From Lysobacteraceae bacterium NML07-0707 (GTDB lineage Bacteria; Pseudomonadota; Gammaproteobacteria; Xanthomonadales; Xanthomonadaceae), in contig NWQT01000008.1 of assembly GCA_002798295.1 (NCBI GenBank), forward strand, positions 1 to 58,887: a stretch of DNA of 58,887 nt. The letters run 5' to 3'. The position numbers and the translations under genes were made by a program. Shown here in pieces: positions 35,862 to 47,123 of the stretch; the stretch's first letter is position 1; every line of letters begins with the position of its first letter. A model generated the notes under the pieces. It made no database searches. It was not told the DNA's origin and saw only the letters and a program-made list of their open reading frames with translations.

Positions 35862-35976
35862 TGTTTGATCCCAGAATTTAATAGTTCAATCTTTTCCCTC
35901 GAATACAAGTAGGCACTATGAGCCAAGTACTCCATGCAAGCGCCACAACAAGAGCGGCAGCCTGTGCGGCATTCAA
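35862..35976 (+). pseudogene. Decayed 5' end of an IS481-family element
   Basis: Begins with the inverted-repeat end TGTTTGATCCCAGAATTT (35862) and continues through a transposase start, MSQVLHASATTRAAACAAF (ATG 35918), which matches MGQILHASATT of the intact copy. Similarity stops soon after. It faces the opposite way to the intact element 1 kb downstream. The flank TTTAGA contains a TAG, as do the other insertion targets. Confidence 0.82.
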
Positions 35977-36132
35977 ACCACGCCCGGTCATGTCCTGAAC
36001 CATTTCAAGGCGACGGGCAAAGATTAAGTCGGGCATTCTTATGGGTGTTCATCCGGCTGTCTCTGGAAGTTCTGGGTGTTTGGCGACTTCCAGTCGCCCA
36101 GACTCAGCTTGGGTGGGCGCCAGAAACAACGT

Positions 36133-36170
36133 ATTGAGACATCACAGCTAGCGGTCTCAATGTTTTTTTT
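36133..36170 (+). terminator. Intrinsic terminator with no intact gene in front
   Basis: ATTGAGAC (36133-36140) pairs with GTCTCAAT (36154-36161), followed by GTTTTTTTT. A textbook plus-strand terminator, but the 160 nt upstream hold only gene fragments, so it marks the end of a lost gene. Confidence 0.8.
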
Positions 36171-36423
36171 CGATCACATCCTTCAAGGCATGAATCTCCA
36201 GCTCCTGCTCGGCATACAAACGCTATCTACGTACGCGGCTACCAGTGGCTTAGGGGCTACGAACGACTGACGCCGGACGGCTGGCGCTACTACCCAGGTG
36301 TCATGTGACTTCGCTGCAACGCCTCTATTCACCTTTGGGTCGAAGACCGCTATGCGGCTTCCCCTGGGTAAGGGCGTTGTTCTATGGCACTACGCCACAA
36401 CCCTTTTCACTTTGGAGACACGC
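36171..36423 (+). other. Leader-like region before two small ORFs, with a gene tail
   Basis: The left part holds an open frame without a start that ends GYQWLRGYERLTPDGWRYY..GVM and a stop at 36306-36308; this looks like the conserved tail of a real protein, which I cannot name. The right part carries a hairpin, GAAGACCGC/GCGGCTTC (36342-36361), and GGGCGTTGTTCTATGGCACT. From memory, long leaders of this appearance precede small genes in ICE-like elements; I treat that as a hint only. A GGAGAC ribosome site closes it. Confidence 0.4.
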
Positions 36424-36555
36424 TATGAACACTGTTGACCGTTACCTGCAAATCGCCATCGAACGCGCTGCCGAGCCGATGAACCCCCGGCTGCTGATGG
36501 CGCTGAACACCAAGATTACCAACGCCAAGGACAACAAAGCCAAGCAGTCGACGTA
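36424..36555 (+). CDS. Small hypothetical protein of a mobile element
   Basis: 43 residues (MNTVDRYLQIAIERAAEPMN...KAKQST). Strong ribosome site TTTGGAGACACGCT at proper spacing supports translation. Hydrophilic, helical, basic end; no family recognised. It is followed after 13 nt by the next ORF in the same direction, so a small operon is likely. Confidence 0.55.
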
Positions 36556-36568
36556 GAATCGAAAAGCG

Positions 36569-36907
36569 ATGATGCAGCACATCAAACAGCAGGCGGCAAC
36601 GGCTTTCGCCGCACACAAGCAGCAACCACGCCACGCTATCGTCGCCGCCATCCGCACCTTGAGAAAGGACGTCTACGAGCTGACGGCTTTCATCAAGCAG
36701 CTGTGCAGCGACGCAGCGTTCACGGCACACATGGATCTAGTGAAGTACGAGCGCGCGATCATCGAAGCGCCAGTTGAAGACAACACCGAAGCGATGATTG
36801 CGCTCGACGAGTCGGAGATGCTTCGCAACCCGGCTGATACGGTCAAAATCACCGGCTTCGAGGCGGCCTACGCTGCGCCCGCTGCTCAAACACCAGCCGC
36901 TACGTAG
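36569..36907 (+). CDS. Hypothetical mobile-element protein, host gene of an IS insertion
   Basis: 112 residues starting MMQHIKQQAATAFAAHKQQP; helical with an acidic C-terminal half and an Ala/Pro-rich tail (AAYAAPAAQTPAAT). No family recognised, though LRKDVYELTAFIKQLCSD suggests a coiled helix. Its TAG stop overlaps the target duplication of the IS481 element beginning at 36909, so the protein itself is intact. Confidence 0.5.
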   Translation: MMQHIKQQAATAFAAHKQQPRHAIVAAIRTLRKDVYELTAFIKQLCSDAAFTAHMDLVKYERAIIEAPVEDNTEAMIALDESEMLRNPADTVKITGFEAAYAAPAAQTPAAT

Positions 36908-37869
36908 TTGTTCAATCTCATCATTAGATGGCTCGGCGCAATCCTAAAGCGTTCAGGCTGTGCGTCCCACTGTTTGCAGATGAATTCGTAGGGCGTGAGC
37001 CCTTTCAAGGTCTTGAGTCTGCGGGCGAAGTTGTAGGCGTCCATGAAACCGGCCAGGTGTTGTTGCAGCTGTGCGTGATCGTCGTAATGGAAGCGTTTGA
37101 CGGTGGCCTCCTTGATGGTTCGGTTCATCCGTTCGACCTGTCCATTCGTCCAGGGATGCTTGAGCTGGGTCAGACGGTGCTCGATGCCATGCTCTTTACA
37201 CACCCGGGTGAAGATGTGCTCCAGGCAATACCGGTCACGACGGCGGTTGGTGAATTGGATGCCGTTGTCGGTCAGCACCGTGTGGATGTGGTAGGGCGCG
37301 GTATCCATCAAATTGCGCAGAAACTGCGCTGCTACCATCTTGGTGGCGCGGCGATGCAGCTCGGCGTAAGCGAACTTCGACGTTCTGTCGATGGCAACAA
37401 ACAGGTAGAGCCTGCCTTCAGCGGTATGCACCTCGGCAATATCGACATGGAAGTAGCCGATGGGATAACGCTTGAAGGTTTTTTTGACGGGCTTATCGCC
37501 TTCAGGTTCAGGCAGCCGAGAGATGCCATGGCGCTGCAAACAGCGATGCAGCGAGGAGCGCGTCAGATGCGGGATGGTTGCTTGCAAGGCATACAGACAG
37601 TCGTCCAGTGGCAGCAGGGTGTGCTTGCGGAAAGCAACGATGGCGGCCTCTTCCTCAATGGACAACACGGTAGAGCGCGGCTGCCTGGGGCCGGTAGGCA
37701 GGTCGGCCACCGAGGTGCGTTTCTTCCACTTGGCCACCGTTTTGGGGTTGATGCCATAACGCTTGGCCAGCACTCTCAAGCTCTCTTGACTATTTTGTAT
37801 TGCTCGGCGGGTTGCCTCTGTCGTGGTGGCGCTTGCATGAAGAATCTGGCCCATAGTCCTTCCTTCCAT
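36886..37869 (-). CDS. IS481-family transposase
   Basis: 327 residues. N-terminal helix-turn-helix (RVLAKRYGINPKTVAKWKKRT, about 31-51), a second HTH region, and an rve integrase core: YFHVDIAEVHTAEGRLYLFVAIDR (first Asp), HTVLTDNGIQFTNRRRD (second Asp), and HPWTNGQVERMNRTIKEATV (Glu). All three catalytic acids are present, so it is probably active. The frame has no stop inside the element; it runs eight codons into flanking DNA before TGA. The base-1 copy ends sooner, using a target-derived TAG. Confidence 0.95.
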   Translation of the reverse strand: MEGRTMGQILHASATTTEATRRAIQNSQESLRVLAKRYGINPKTVAKWKKRTSVADLPTGPRQPRSTVLSIEEEAAIVAFRKHTLLPLDDCLYALQATIPHLTRSSLHRCLQRHGISRLPEPEGDKPVKKTFKRYPIGYFHVDIAEVHTAEGRLYLFVAIDRTSKFAYAELHRRATKMVAAQFLRNLMDTAPYHIHTVLTDNGIQFTNRRRDRYCLEHIFTRVCKEHGIEHRLTQLKHPWTNGQVERMNRTIKEATVKRFHYDDHAQLQQHLAGFMDAYNFARRLKTLKGLTPYEFICKQWDAQPERFRIAPSHLMMRLNNYVAAGV

Positions 37870-37910
37870 TCGGGGGAGAAGATTGAACCATCAAAGTCTG
37901 GGATCAAAAA
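36909..37910 (-). mobile_element. Complete IS481-family insertion sequence
   Basis: 1,002 bp. Ends are TGTTCAATCTCATCATT at 36909 and, on the other strand from 37910, TTTTTGATCCCAGACTT; the decayed copy at 35862 shows the latter was TGTTTGATCCC, restoring the usual TGT terminus. It is flanked by a 6-bp direct repeat CGTAGT (36903-36908 and 37911-37916), the duplication size known for IS481. Contains one transposase gene on the minus strand. Confidence 0.88.
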
Positions 37911-37925
37911 CGTAGTGCATCAGAA

Positions 37926-38561
37926 GTGGCCCACCAAGCCAAACGCGAGTGGCGTGGCCTCAAGCCAGCTACCATCAACCGCCGCTTACAGATACTCAAA
38001 CGGATCACCAAACTGGCGTTCGAGAAATGGGGCTGGCTCAACGAGCCTGTATGGCGGAAGATCAAACTGCTACCGGAACGAAACGAGCGACACGTCTATC
38101 TCACCCGTGAAGAAGTAGACCGCTTGGCCGCAGCTTGTCGCAGCCCGGACGCCGCAGACCTTGTAATCTTCGCCGCTTACACCGGGCTACGACGCGGTGA
38201 GATGTTCAACGTCAGACATACGGACGTGCGCAACAGCGTGTTGTATCTGAACGCGCAGACCAAAACGGGCAAGCCACGACATATACCGCTACACCCACGA
38301 GCGCTTGAAATCGCTCAGCGCTTACCGCTCGGCATTACGCCTGCGGTGCTTCAGAACCAATGGACTGAAGCGCGTGAAGCCTGCGGCATGCAGCACGTTC
38401 ATTGGCACGACCTACGCCACACCTTCGCATCATGGCTCGTGCAGCAGAACACACCACTGCTCATCGTCAAACAACTGATGGGACATGCTACGGTCAAGAT
38501 GACCGAGCGCTACGCCCATCTCGCACCCACACAAGCCCATCAGGAGATACTGAAACTATGA
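37926..38561 (+). CDS. Tyrosine recombinase/integrase, N-terminally short
   Basis: 211 residues in the open frame from GTG. The core-binding part (LKPATINRRLQILKRITKLAFEKWGWL) and the whole catalytic domain are present: Arg of TGLRRGEMF, His-x-x-Arg of HDLRHTFASW, His of LMGHATVKM and Tyr of TERYAHL. The usual 80-110 residue N-terminal arm-binding domain is missing; the frame upstream meets the IS481 target duplication and a different gene, so it may have been lost before the IS arrived, or the start is atypical. It sits about 0.34 kb from the 3' end of tRNA-Phe, a typical integrase target. Confidence 0.85.
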   Translation: MAHQAKREWRGLKPATINRRLQILKRITKLAFEKWGWLNEPVWRKIKLLPERNERHVYLTREEVDRLAAACRSPDAADLVIFAAYTGLRRGEMFNVRHTDVRNSVLYLNAQTKTGKPRHIPLHPRALEIAQRLPLGITPAVLQNQWTEAREACGMQHVHWHDLRHTFASWLVQQNTPLLIVKQLMGHATVKMTERYAHLAPTQAHQEILKL

Positions 38562-38589
38562 AAAACATCTGTGCAGAGGTCAGCGCGTA

Positions 38590-38772
38590 ATGACAAGTAA
38601 CAGCGCCTTGCACCTAGGACCGAAGCAGACCGAACACGCCTCGCAGAAGCAGGCACAAGCTGCGGAGATACGTCGTAATATCAAAGCCTTTATTGCCAGG
38701 GGCGGAGTGGTCGAAAAGCTCGACTCTCCGCCGATGCGACCACTCCATACGGAACCAAATGACCCCGTATAG
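38590..38772 (+). CDS. Small hypothetical protein after the integrase
   Basis: 60 residues, MTSNSALHLGPKQTEHASQKQAQAAEIRRNIKAFIARGG..., a likely helix followed by an FIARGGVVEKL turn. Family not recognised. It ends at the TAG that opens the structured repeat copy B; copy A shows a similar pre-repeat sequence (ACCAAA...CCGTATAG), which suggests that gene and repeat travel together. Confidence 0.4.
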   Translation: MTSNSALHLGPKQTEHASQKQAQAAEIRRNIKAFIARGGVVEKLDSPPMRPLHTEPNDPV

Positions 38773-38890
38773 TTGCGCACCGCACGAAAAGCGCACAGAC
38801 TACAGCTCCACGCTCACACGACAACCGAGGCAATGATGCCTCGGGGCGGAACTCAAAGAGTTGTACGGACAAAGACTTGCACCTGAAAAC
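38751..38890 (+). repeat. Structured repeat, copy B, next to tRNA-Phe
   Basis: Paralogue of 32517-32662. Stems TGCGC/GCGCA (38774-38778 with 38791-38795) and CCGAGGC/GCCTCGG (38825-38831 with 38838-38844) around AATGAT. The second stem differs from copy A by a paired change (A-T becomes G-C) plus G-T to G-C, so the fold, not only the sequence, is kept. Confidence 0.8.
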
Positions 38891-38908
38891 CACTTTTACC
38901 GAAGTGGT
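38885..38908 (-). terminator. tRNA-Phe terminator
   Basis: On the minus strand ACCACTT and AAGTGGT (38902-38908 and 38889-38895) pair and are followed by TTTTC. The stem begins in the CCA end of the tRNA gene. Confidence 0.6.
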
Positions 38909-38980
38909 GGCCGGGGAGGGAATCGAACCCCCGACACGGGGATTTTCAATCCCCTGCTCTACCAACTGAGCTACCCGGCC
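38905..38980 (-). tRNA. tRNA-Phe(GAA)
   Basis: 76 nt, acceptor GGCCGGG/CCCGGCC, D arm AGCTCAGTTGGTAGAGC, anticodon stem-loop GGGGATTGAAAATCCCC with GAA, T arm GGGGGTTCGATTCCCTC, and encoded CCA. Its 3' end faces the integrase-bearing accessory DNA, the normal arrangement when a tRNA is an attachment site. Confidence 0.97.
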
Positions 38981-39130
38981 AGTGCGAGCCGCGCATTCTA
39001 CGCATACATTTTTCCGATGGCAATAGTCTGGATGCAGATGTGATGAAATTTTATGGCTGCAGGGTTATTTCCGCTTGGGCTTGGGCAAGGAAAGGCGCAA
39101 GATGGGTGGGTCTGATATGGGAGAGAAACC

Positions 39131-39565
39131 ATGAGGCGAGGTTTGATTCTGGTGATGGTGCTGTCATTGGCAGCCTGCGCATCTGGTACCACGCGGCTGG
39201 CGGAGTCGGAGCGTCTGGGGCTGTATCAGGCGCATGCCGGGGCAGCGGTTTCCAGCATTTCTTACCGCGGTGCGGGGGCGGGCTTTGAGGTGATTGACGA
39301 TACTCACCTTTTGCTGACACAGGGCGCCAGGCGGGGCTGGTTGTTGCAGGTTGCGCCGCCGTGCTTGTCACAGGACAGGGTGACGGCGGTGCTGTTGGTG
39401 ACCTCGCATATGGGAAAAATCAATGTCGGTTTTGATGCAGTGGGTAGTTACAGCTATCCGGGGATGCGCTGCGCCATTACCCAAATCAGGCCGTTGGACA
39501 TGAAGGCGCTGCGCGCAGCGGAGAAAACCTTGCTTGAGGCCCGACGCCTTTCAACAGGCGCTTAG
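39131..39565 (+). CDS. Lipoprotein, DUF6491-like
   Basis: 144 residues. Lipobox LSLAACASG after [12 protein letters not shown] marks a type II signal with Cys17. The mature part ([73 protein letters not shown]) resembles the DUF6491 family common in xanthomonads; two cysteines could form a disulfide. Function unknown. Its TAG overlaps the TAA of yggX, which runs toward it. Confidence 0.75.
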   Translation: MRRGLILVMVLSLAACASGTTRLAESERLGLYQAHAGAAVSSISYRGAGAGFEVIDDTHLLLTQGARRGWLLQVAPPCLSQDRVTAVLLVTSHMGKINVGFDAVGSYSYPGMRCAITQIRPLDMKALRAAEKTLLEARRLSTGA

Positions 39566-39831
39566 CTTTCCGGGATGTAGCCGGCCGGTTTCTCTGCACC
39601 ATCGCCAAACAGGAATTTGTCCATTTCCTTCTCCAGAAAGGCACGGTGTTCGGGGTTCATTGGCGAGAGCCGGTTTTCGTTGATGAGCATGGTTTGATGG
39701 GCAAGCCAGGCCGCCCATGCGGTTTTGCCGATATGGGCGAACACGCGCTTGCCCATTTCGCCCGGCCAGGGGATGAAGTCCAGGCCTTCGGTCTGACGCT
39801 GCTCGCGTTGGCAAAAAACGGTTCGGCTCAT
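39562..39831 (-). CDS. yggX: Fe(2+)-trafficking / oxidative damage protection protein YggX
   Basis: 89 residues, full length. [30 protein letters not shown]... with the single conserved Cys7 and [21 protein letters not shown], both hallmarks of YggX. It guards Fe-S proteins against superoxide and binds little iron. It overlaps mutY (ATGA), which carries an Fe-S cluster, a pairing seen in E. coli too. Confidence 0.96.
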   Translation of the reverse strand: MSRTVFCQREQRQTEGLDFIPWPGEMGKRVFAHIGKTAWAAWLAHQTMLINENRLSPMNPEHRAFLEKEMDKFLFGDGAEKPAGYIPES

Positions 39832-40910
39832 GCTGTGGGCTCCTGTTCTATCAGTTTGCGCACCGGGGCGGGGATGCCAAGGGAGGCGAGTTCTTCGCGG
39901 CTTGCCCAGCGCAGGGCGTCATTGTCGCCTACGGCTGGATGCGGGGCGAGTGCCTGCAATAAAAACGGCTGGATTTGTAGCCGGAAATGGGTGAACACAT
40001 GCCCGATGGCAGGCAGCGCTATCGCCGTGGCGCCATCGGCTAGCTTTGCGTATTGCCGGGCGGTGCGGATGAGTGTCTCGCTATCGGCCGCTTCCGGTAG
40101 CGACCATAGTGATGGCCACACGCCGCTGGCCGGGCGGCGCAGCAGCAGGGTGCGACCTGAGGCATCGCGCAGCCAGAGCATCTGCGTTTGCCGGACGGGA
40201 ATGACTTTTTTCGGACGCGGTGCAGGCAGGCTGGCCGTGCGGCCGGTATTTTGGGCAATGCAGATATCGGCAAACGGGCAGTGCAGGCAATGTGGGCGGC
40301 TGCGGCTGCACAGGCTGGCGCCCAGATCCATCTGCGCCTGGGTGTAGTCAGCCATGCGCTCAGGGGCTGCGGGCAGCGATGCCCAGGCCAGTTGCCAGAG
40401 TTGTTTTTCGACCGCAGGCAATCCCGGCCAGCCTTCCACACCGTGCAGACGGCTCAAAACACGTTTCACATTGCCGTCGAGAATCGGGTAGGGCGCATTC
40501 CAGGCCTGCGCCAGAATCGCGCCAGCGGTGCTCGGGCCAATGCCGGGCAGGGCGAGCAGGGCATCGAAGTCTTGCGGCAACTGGCCGCCATGCTGCACCA
40601 TGCACTGCTGCGCTGCCGTATGCAGGTTGCGGGCGCGGCTGTAATAGCCAAGCCCTGACCAGAGTGAGAGCACTTGGTCGGGGTGTGCCTGGGCGAGGCT
40701 TGGCAAATCGGGCAGGGCGGCGATAAAACGCTGGAAATACGGGATGACGGTTGCCACCTGTGTTTGCTGCAACATGATTTCCGACAGCCAGACCCGGTAA
40801 GGTGTGCGCGGCTGCATCCATGGCAGGTCATGGCGGCCATGCCGCTCGAACCAGGCAATCAGCCGTTCGGCAAATACCCCGCAGATGTGCGCGCTGTGGC
40901 CTTGCTTCAT
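39828..40910 (-). CDS. mutY: A/G-specific adenine glycosylase
   Basis: 360 residues. Endonuclease III fold with [12 protein letters not shown], helix-hairpin-helix [12 protein letters not shown], the catalytic Asp of [10 protein letters not shown], and the [4Fe-4S] ligands C-x6-C-x2-C-x5-C ([18 protein letters not shown]). C-terminal Nudix-like 8-oxoG-reading domain present. Removes A opposite 8-oxoG. Overlaps both neighbours (ATGA on each side). Confidence 0.96.
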   Translation of the reverse strand: MKQGHSAHICGVFAERLIAWFERHGRHDLPWMQPRTPYRVWLSEIMLQQTQVATVIPYFQRFIAALPDLPSLAQAHPDQVLSLWSGLGYYSRARNLHTAAQQCMVQHGGQLPQDFDALLALPGIGPSTAGAILAQAWNAPYPILDGNVKRVLSRLHGVEGWPGLPAVEKQLWQLAWASLPAAPERMADYTQAQMDLGASLCSRSRPHCLHCPFADICIAQNTGRTASLPAPRPKKVIPVRQTQMLWLRDASGRTLLLRRPASGVWPSLWSLPEAADSETLIRTARQYAKLADGATAIALPAIGHVFTHFRLQIQPFLLQALAPHPAVGDNDALRWASREELASLGIPAPVRKLIEQEPTA

Positions 40911-42187
40911 GGCGACAGGCTGGGGTCTTCAATGTCGATTTCAACGCCTTCCAATACGGCGCCTTCGACTATCACGCGCGGTGTGCTGAGCTTGCCCTGC
41001 AACGGCGGCAGCGGCGAGCTGTGAACGTCTTGCGCCAGCCAGTCCTGCATTTGCCGGATACGCAGCCGCGCCTCTAGGCGGCTGTCATCGCGGCGCAGCT
41101 GCAAGTCGAGCGGTGCGGAGAAATCGGCATCGCCCTGATAGCCGATGGCAAATGGCAGTGGTGAGCGCGAGGCGTGCAGCGGTGCGGGCAGGGCAGGCCA
41201 TGACGAAGGCCAGTGGGGAAGTTCGCCCTGCAAGGCCAGGTGCAGGCTTTCATCCAGTGCCAAGCGGCCATAGGCGCTGAAATCGGGGATGGACGCCTGG
41301 CCGCGGATGGCGATGGCAAGCGGCTCGGCCGTGATGGTGCCCGATGCCCAGTGCAGCCGGCCGTAAGCGCCCAATGCCAGCGCCAGCGGAGCGCCGTCTT
41401 CGGGCAGATACTGCAGTGCCGTGGACAGCCGGGCGCGCTCAAGTGTGAGATGCCCATCTTGCTGGTGCAGATGGGCGCGCAGCCGGATACGCGCGGGCAG
41501 TCGCCAAGTTGCATCGGCAACCTCAAGCTGGCCGGAAACGCCAAGGCCGGTGGAGATGGCGGCTTTGCTAAGTGCCAGATTCAGGTCAAAGTCCAGGCGG
41601 GTGCTGCCGGTGAGGGAGCGGCCTTGCAAGGCGGCCTGCAAGGGCGCATCCGGTGCGAAATGCGGGATTTCAGTTTGCAGGTTTTCCACGCGCCAGCCCT
41701 CGCCCTGCACGCGACCCTCGCGGATGCCAAGGCCGCGCAGCAGGGTCGGCAGGCGGGTTTCAGCCGCGCTGGCCGGGCGGCTTTGCTGCCAGCTTTGCAG
41801 GGCGGCCAAGTCAAGGCTTGGAGCATCGAGTTCAATGCGCTCGATGTCGAGCACCTGGCCGCGGCGTCTCAGGGTTTTCCACGGCACGGCCAGATATACG
41901 CGGCGTGCCTGAAACAGGGGCTTGGCGCTGCCCGTGGCGCGGGCGCTGACATCGTCCAGGCTTATATAAGGCGTGGCGCCCAGGCCATAGCGTGCAGAGG
42001 CGGCCTGGATTTCAAGGCCGGTGGCCGCCCCCAGTTGTTTCAGGGCAATATCGGCCAGTATGGATGGCCGCAGCATCAGCAGCATGCCCGCCAACAGCAA
42101 GGCCAGCGGTATCAGTGCAAGCAGGATTGCGCGCCTGCGCCGACGTGCGGGCTTTGGGGTGTCAGCGGCTTGGGCCGATGGGCTCAC
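40907..42187 (-). CDS. AsmA-like inner-membrane-anchored protein
   Basis: 426 residues from a GTG that overlaps the ftsY stop (GTGA). A basic start (KPARRRRR) and one membrane helix (AILLALIPLALLLAGMLLML) precede a long beta-rich periplasmic part (LKQLGAATGLEIQAASARYGLGATPYISLDDVSA, VLDIERIELDAPSLDLAAL) of the AsmA/TamB-like type, families implicated in phospholipid traffic to the outer membrane. Exact family uncertain. It ties ftsY to mutY-yggX in a fully overlapping unit. Confidence 0.7.
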   Translation of the reverse strand: MSPSAQAADTPKPARRRRRAILLALIPLALLLAGMLLMLRPSILADIALKQLGAATGLEIQAASARYGLGATPYISLDDVSARATGSAKPLFQARRVYLAVPWKTLRRRGQVLDIERIELDAPSLDLAALQSWQQSRPASAAETRLPTLLRGLGIREGRVQGEGWRVENLQTEIPHFAPDAPLQAALQGRSLTGSTRLDFDLNLALSKAAISTGLGVSGQLEVADATWRLPARIRLRAHLHQQDGHLTLERARLSTALQYLPEDGAPLALALGAYGRLHWASGTITAEPLAIAIRGQASIPDFSAYGRLALDESLHLALQGELPHWPSSWPALPAPLHASRSPLPFAIGYQGDADFSAPLDLQLRRDDSRLEARLRIRQMQDWLAQDVHSSPLPPLQGKLSTPRVIVEGAVLEGVEIDIEDPSLSP

Positions 42188-43341
42188 TGACTGAGTGATT
42201 CCGGCAGCAGCGCATCGACAAAGGCTTCGGGATCGAAGATGCGCAGGTCTTCCGGGCGCTCACCAATGCCGGCGTAGCGGATGGGAATGCCAAACTCGCG
42301 CGCCAGCGCAAACACCACGCCGCCCTTGGCGGTGCCGTCCAGCTTGGTGACCACAAGCCCGGTGACCGGTACCTTGGCATTGAAGGCGCGCAGCTGCGAA
42401 ATCGCGTTCTGCCCGGTGGTGCCGTCAATCACCATCAGCACTTCATGCGGAATGCCCGCGCCATGCTTGCCCAGCACGCGCACGATTTTGCCCAGCTCGT
42501 CCATCAGCCCACCCTGGGTATGCAGGCGGCCTGCGGTATCGGCAATCAGGATGCTGCTGCCGCGCGCCCTGGCAGAAGAATAGGCATCGAACGCCACCGC
42601 AGCGGCATCGGCATCCTGTCCCTGCGCCACCACATGCACGCCATTGCGCTCGCCCCAGGCCTGCAACTGCGCCACGGCGGCAGCGCGGAAGGTATCGCCT
42701 GCCGCCAGCATGATTTGATGGCCATCCTGGCTGAAGCGGCGCGCCAGTTTGCCGATGGTAGTGGTCTTGCCCACGCCATTGACGCCGATGGTAAGGATGA
42801 CGAACGGGCGCGCGTTGCGGTCGATTTGCAGCGGCTTGGCGACCGGGCGCAACATCGCAATCAGGTCTTCGCGCAGTGCCGCCAGAAGCGCGCTGGCATC
42901 GGCAAATTCGCGGCGATTCATGCGCGTGCGCAAATCTTCCACCAGCGTGGTGGTGGCCTTGATGCCGACATCGGCGGTCAGCAGCGCGGTTTCGATTTCT
43001 TCCAGCAAGCTCTCATCGAGCTTGGGATTGCGCGAGAACAGCCCGCCCAGGCTCTTGGCAAAGCTGCTGCCCTTGAGGCGCTCGCGCCAGCCGATTTTGC
43101 CGGCGGGCGCTGCCGGTGCGGCATGGGCATAGTCCGGGTCGTCGCTGCCAGCGGCATCCGCCAGCGGCGCAGGCTCCGGCGGCAAGGCCGGGACTGCGGC
43201 CTCCGGCGCTGCCGGGGCGGGCGTGGGCGGAATAAACGGAATATCGCTGAGCACCGGCTCTGCCGTCACCGGCGGAGCTGTGGGTTGTTCGACGGGTTTT
43301 TCGCTTTCAGCAGGCTTTTTGCGCCAGAACCAGTTAACCAT
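42184..43341 (-). CDS. ftsY: Signal recognition particle receptor FtsY
   Basis: 385 residues from ATG 43341 (MVNWFWRKKPAE). Acidic/proline-rich A region (about 10-90), then the NG domain: P-loop GVNGVGKTTTIGKLA, DTFRAAAVAQL, DTAGRLHTQ, TKLDGTAKGG and GIGERPEDLRIFDP. It docks ribosome-bound SRP at the inner membrane. Divergent from rsmD 54 nt away, a conserved arrangement; the longer upstream frame is a shadow of rsmD. Confidence 0.96.
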   Translation of the reverse strand: MVNWFWRKKPAESEKPVEQPTAPPVTAEPVLSDIPFIPPTPAPAAPEAAVPALPPEPAPLADAAGSDDPDYAHAAPAAPAGKIGWRERLKGSSFAKSLGGLFSRNPKLDESLLEEIETALLTADVGIKATTTLVEDLRTRMNRREFADASALLAALREDLIAMLRPVAKPLQIDRNARPFVILTIGVNGVGKTTTIGKLARRFSQDGHQIMLAAGDTFRAAAVAQLQAWGERNGVHVVAQGQDADAAAVAFDAYSSARARGSSILIADTAGRLHTQGGLMDELGKIVRVLGKHGAGIPHEVLMVIDGTTGQNAISQLRAFNAKVPVTGLVVTKLDGTAKGGVVFALAREFGIPIRYAGIGERPEDLRIFDPEAFVDALLPESLSQ

Positions 43342-43395
43342 GTGCGGTCGGTTATCGGAAAATACGCGCATGGTAGCACCGGGCATCCTTTTGTT

Positions 43396-43980
43396 ATGAG
43401 CAAATCTTTCTCTCCTGCGGCCAGGGGGCATGTGCGCATCATCGCCGGGCGCTGGCGCGGTAGCCGCCTGACGGTGGCCGATGCGCCGGGCTTGCGGCCG
43501 ACCTCCGACCGGGTGCGCGAAACCCTGTTCAATTGGCTGATGCCGTATCTGCCGGGCGCACTCGTGCTGGATGCCTTTGCCGGCACTGGCGCACTGGGGT
43601 TTGAGGCGGCCTCGCGCGGCGCGGCGCAGGTCGTGCTGATGGAGCGTGAGCCGCGCCTTGTGCAGAACCTGCGCCAGCAGTTGGACAGGCTCGAAAGCGG
43701 GCACGAGGTGGTCAGCGTTTTGCCGGGCGATACGCTCAGCCTGCTGCCTTCTTTGGCGCAGCAAGGACAGCGCTTTGATATCGCCTTTGTTGACCCGCCG
43801 TTTGCCGAAAACCTGTGGGAGCGAGTTTTACCGCAGCTACTGCCGCTGATGAATGCCGGCGCGATGCTGTATGTGGAAATGCCGCAGCGCGCGCCCGCGC
43901 CGCTATTGCCGCAAGACTGGCAGCTGCACCGCGAAGTGAGCACCCGCGAAGTCATTGGCAGGCTCTATCGCCGTGACTGA
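43396..43980 (+). CDS. rsmD: 16S rRNA (guanine966-N2)-methyltransferase
   Basis: 194 residues from ATG 43396. RIIAGRWRGSRLTVADAPGLRPTSDRVRETLFNWL is the RsmD start signature; SAM-binding VLDAFAGTGALGFEAASRGA; catalytic DPPF in FVDPPFAENLW. Methylates G966 in the 30S subunit. Followed 45 nt later by coaD, as usual. Confidence 0.96.
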   Translation: MSKSFSPAARGHVRIIAGRWRGSRLTVADAPGLRPTSDRVRETLFNWLMPYLPGALVLDAFAGTGALGFEAASRGAAQVVLMEREPRLVQNLRQQLDRLESGHEVVSVLPGDTLSLLPSLAQQGQRFDIAFVDPPFAENLWERVLPQLLPLMNAGAMLYVEMPQRAPAPLLPQDWQLHREVSTREVIGRLYRRD

Positions 43981-44538
<558 letters not shown>

Positions 44539-44551
44539 AACGGAAAACACC

Positions 44552-47119
<2,568 letters not shown>

Positions 47120-47123
<4 letters not shown>

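Noticed and set aside
42445..43395. Long plus-strand extension upstream of rsmD
   Set aside because: Antisense to ftsY; rsmD homology and a sensible start begin at 43396.
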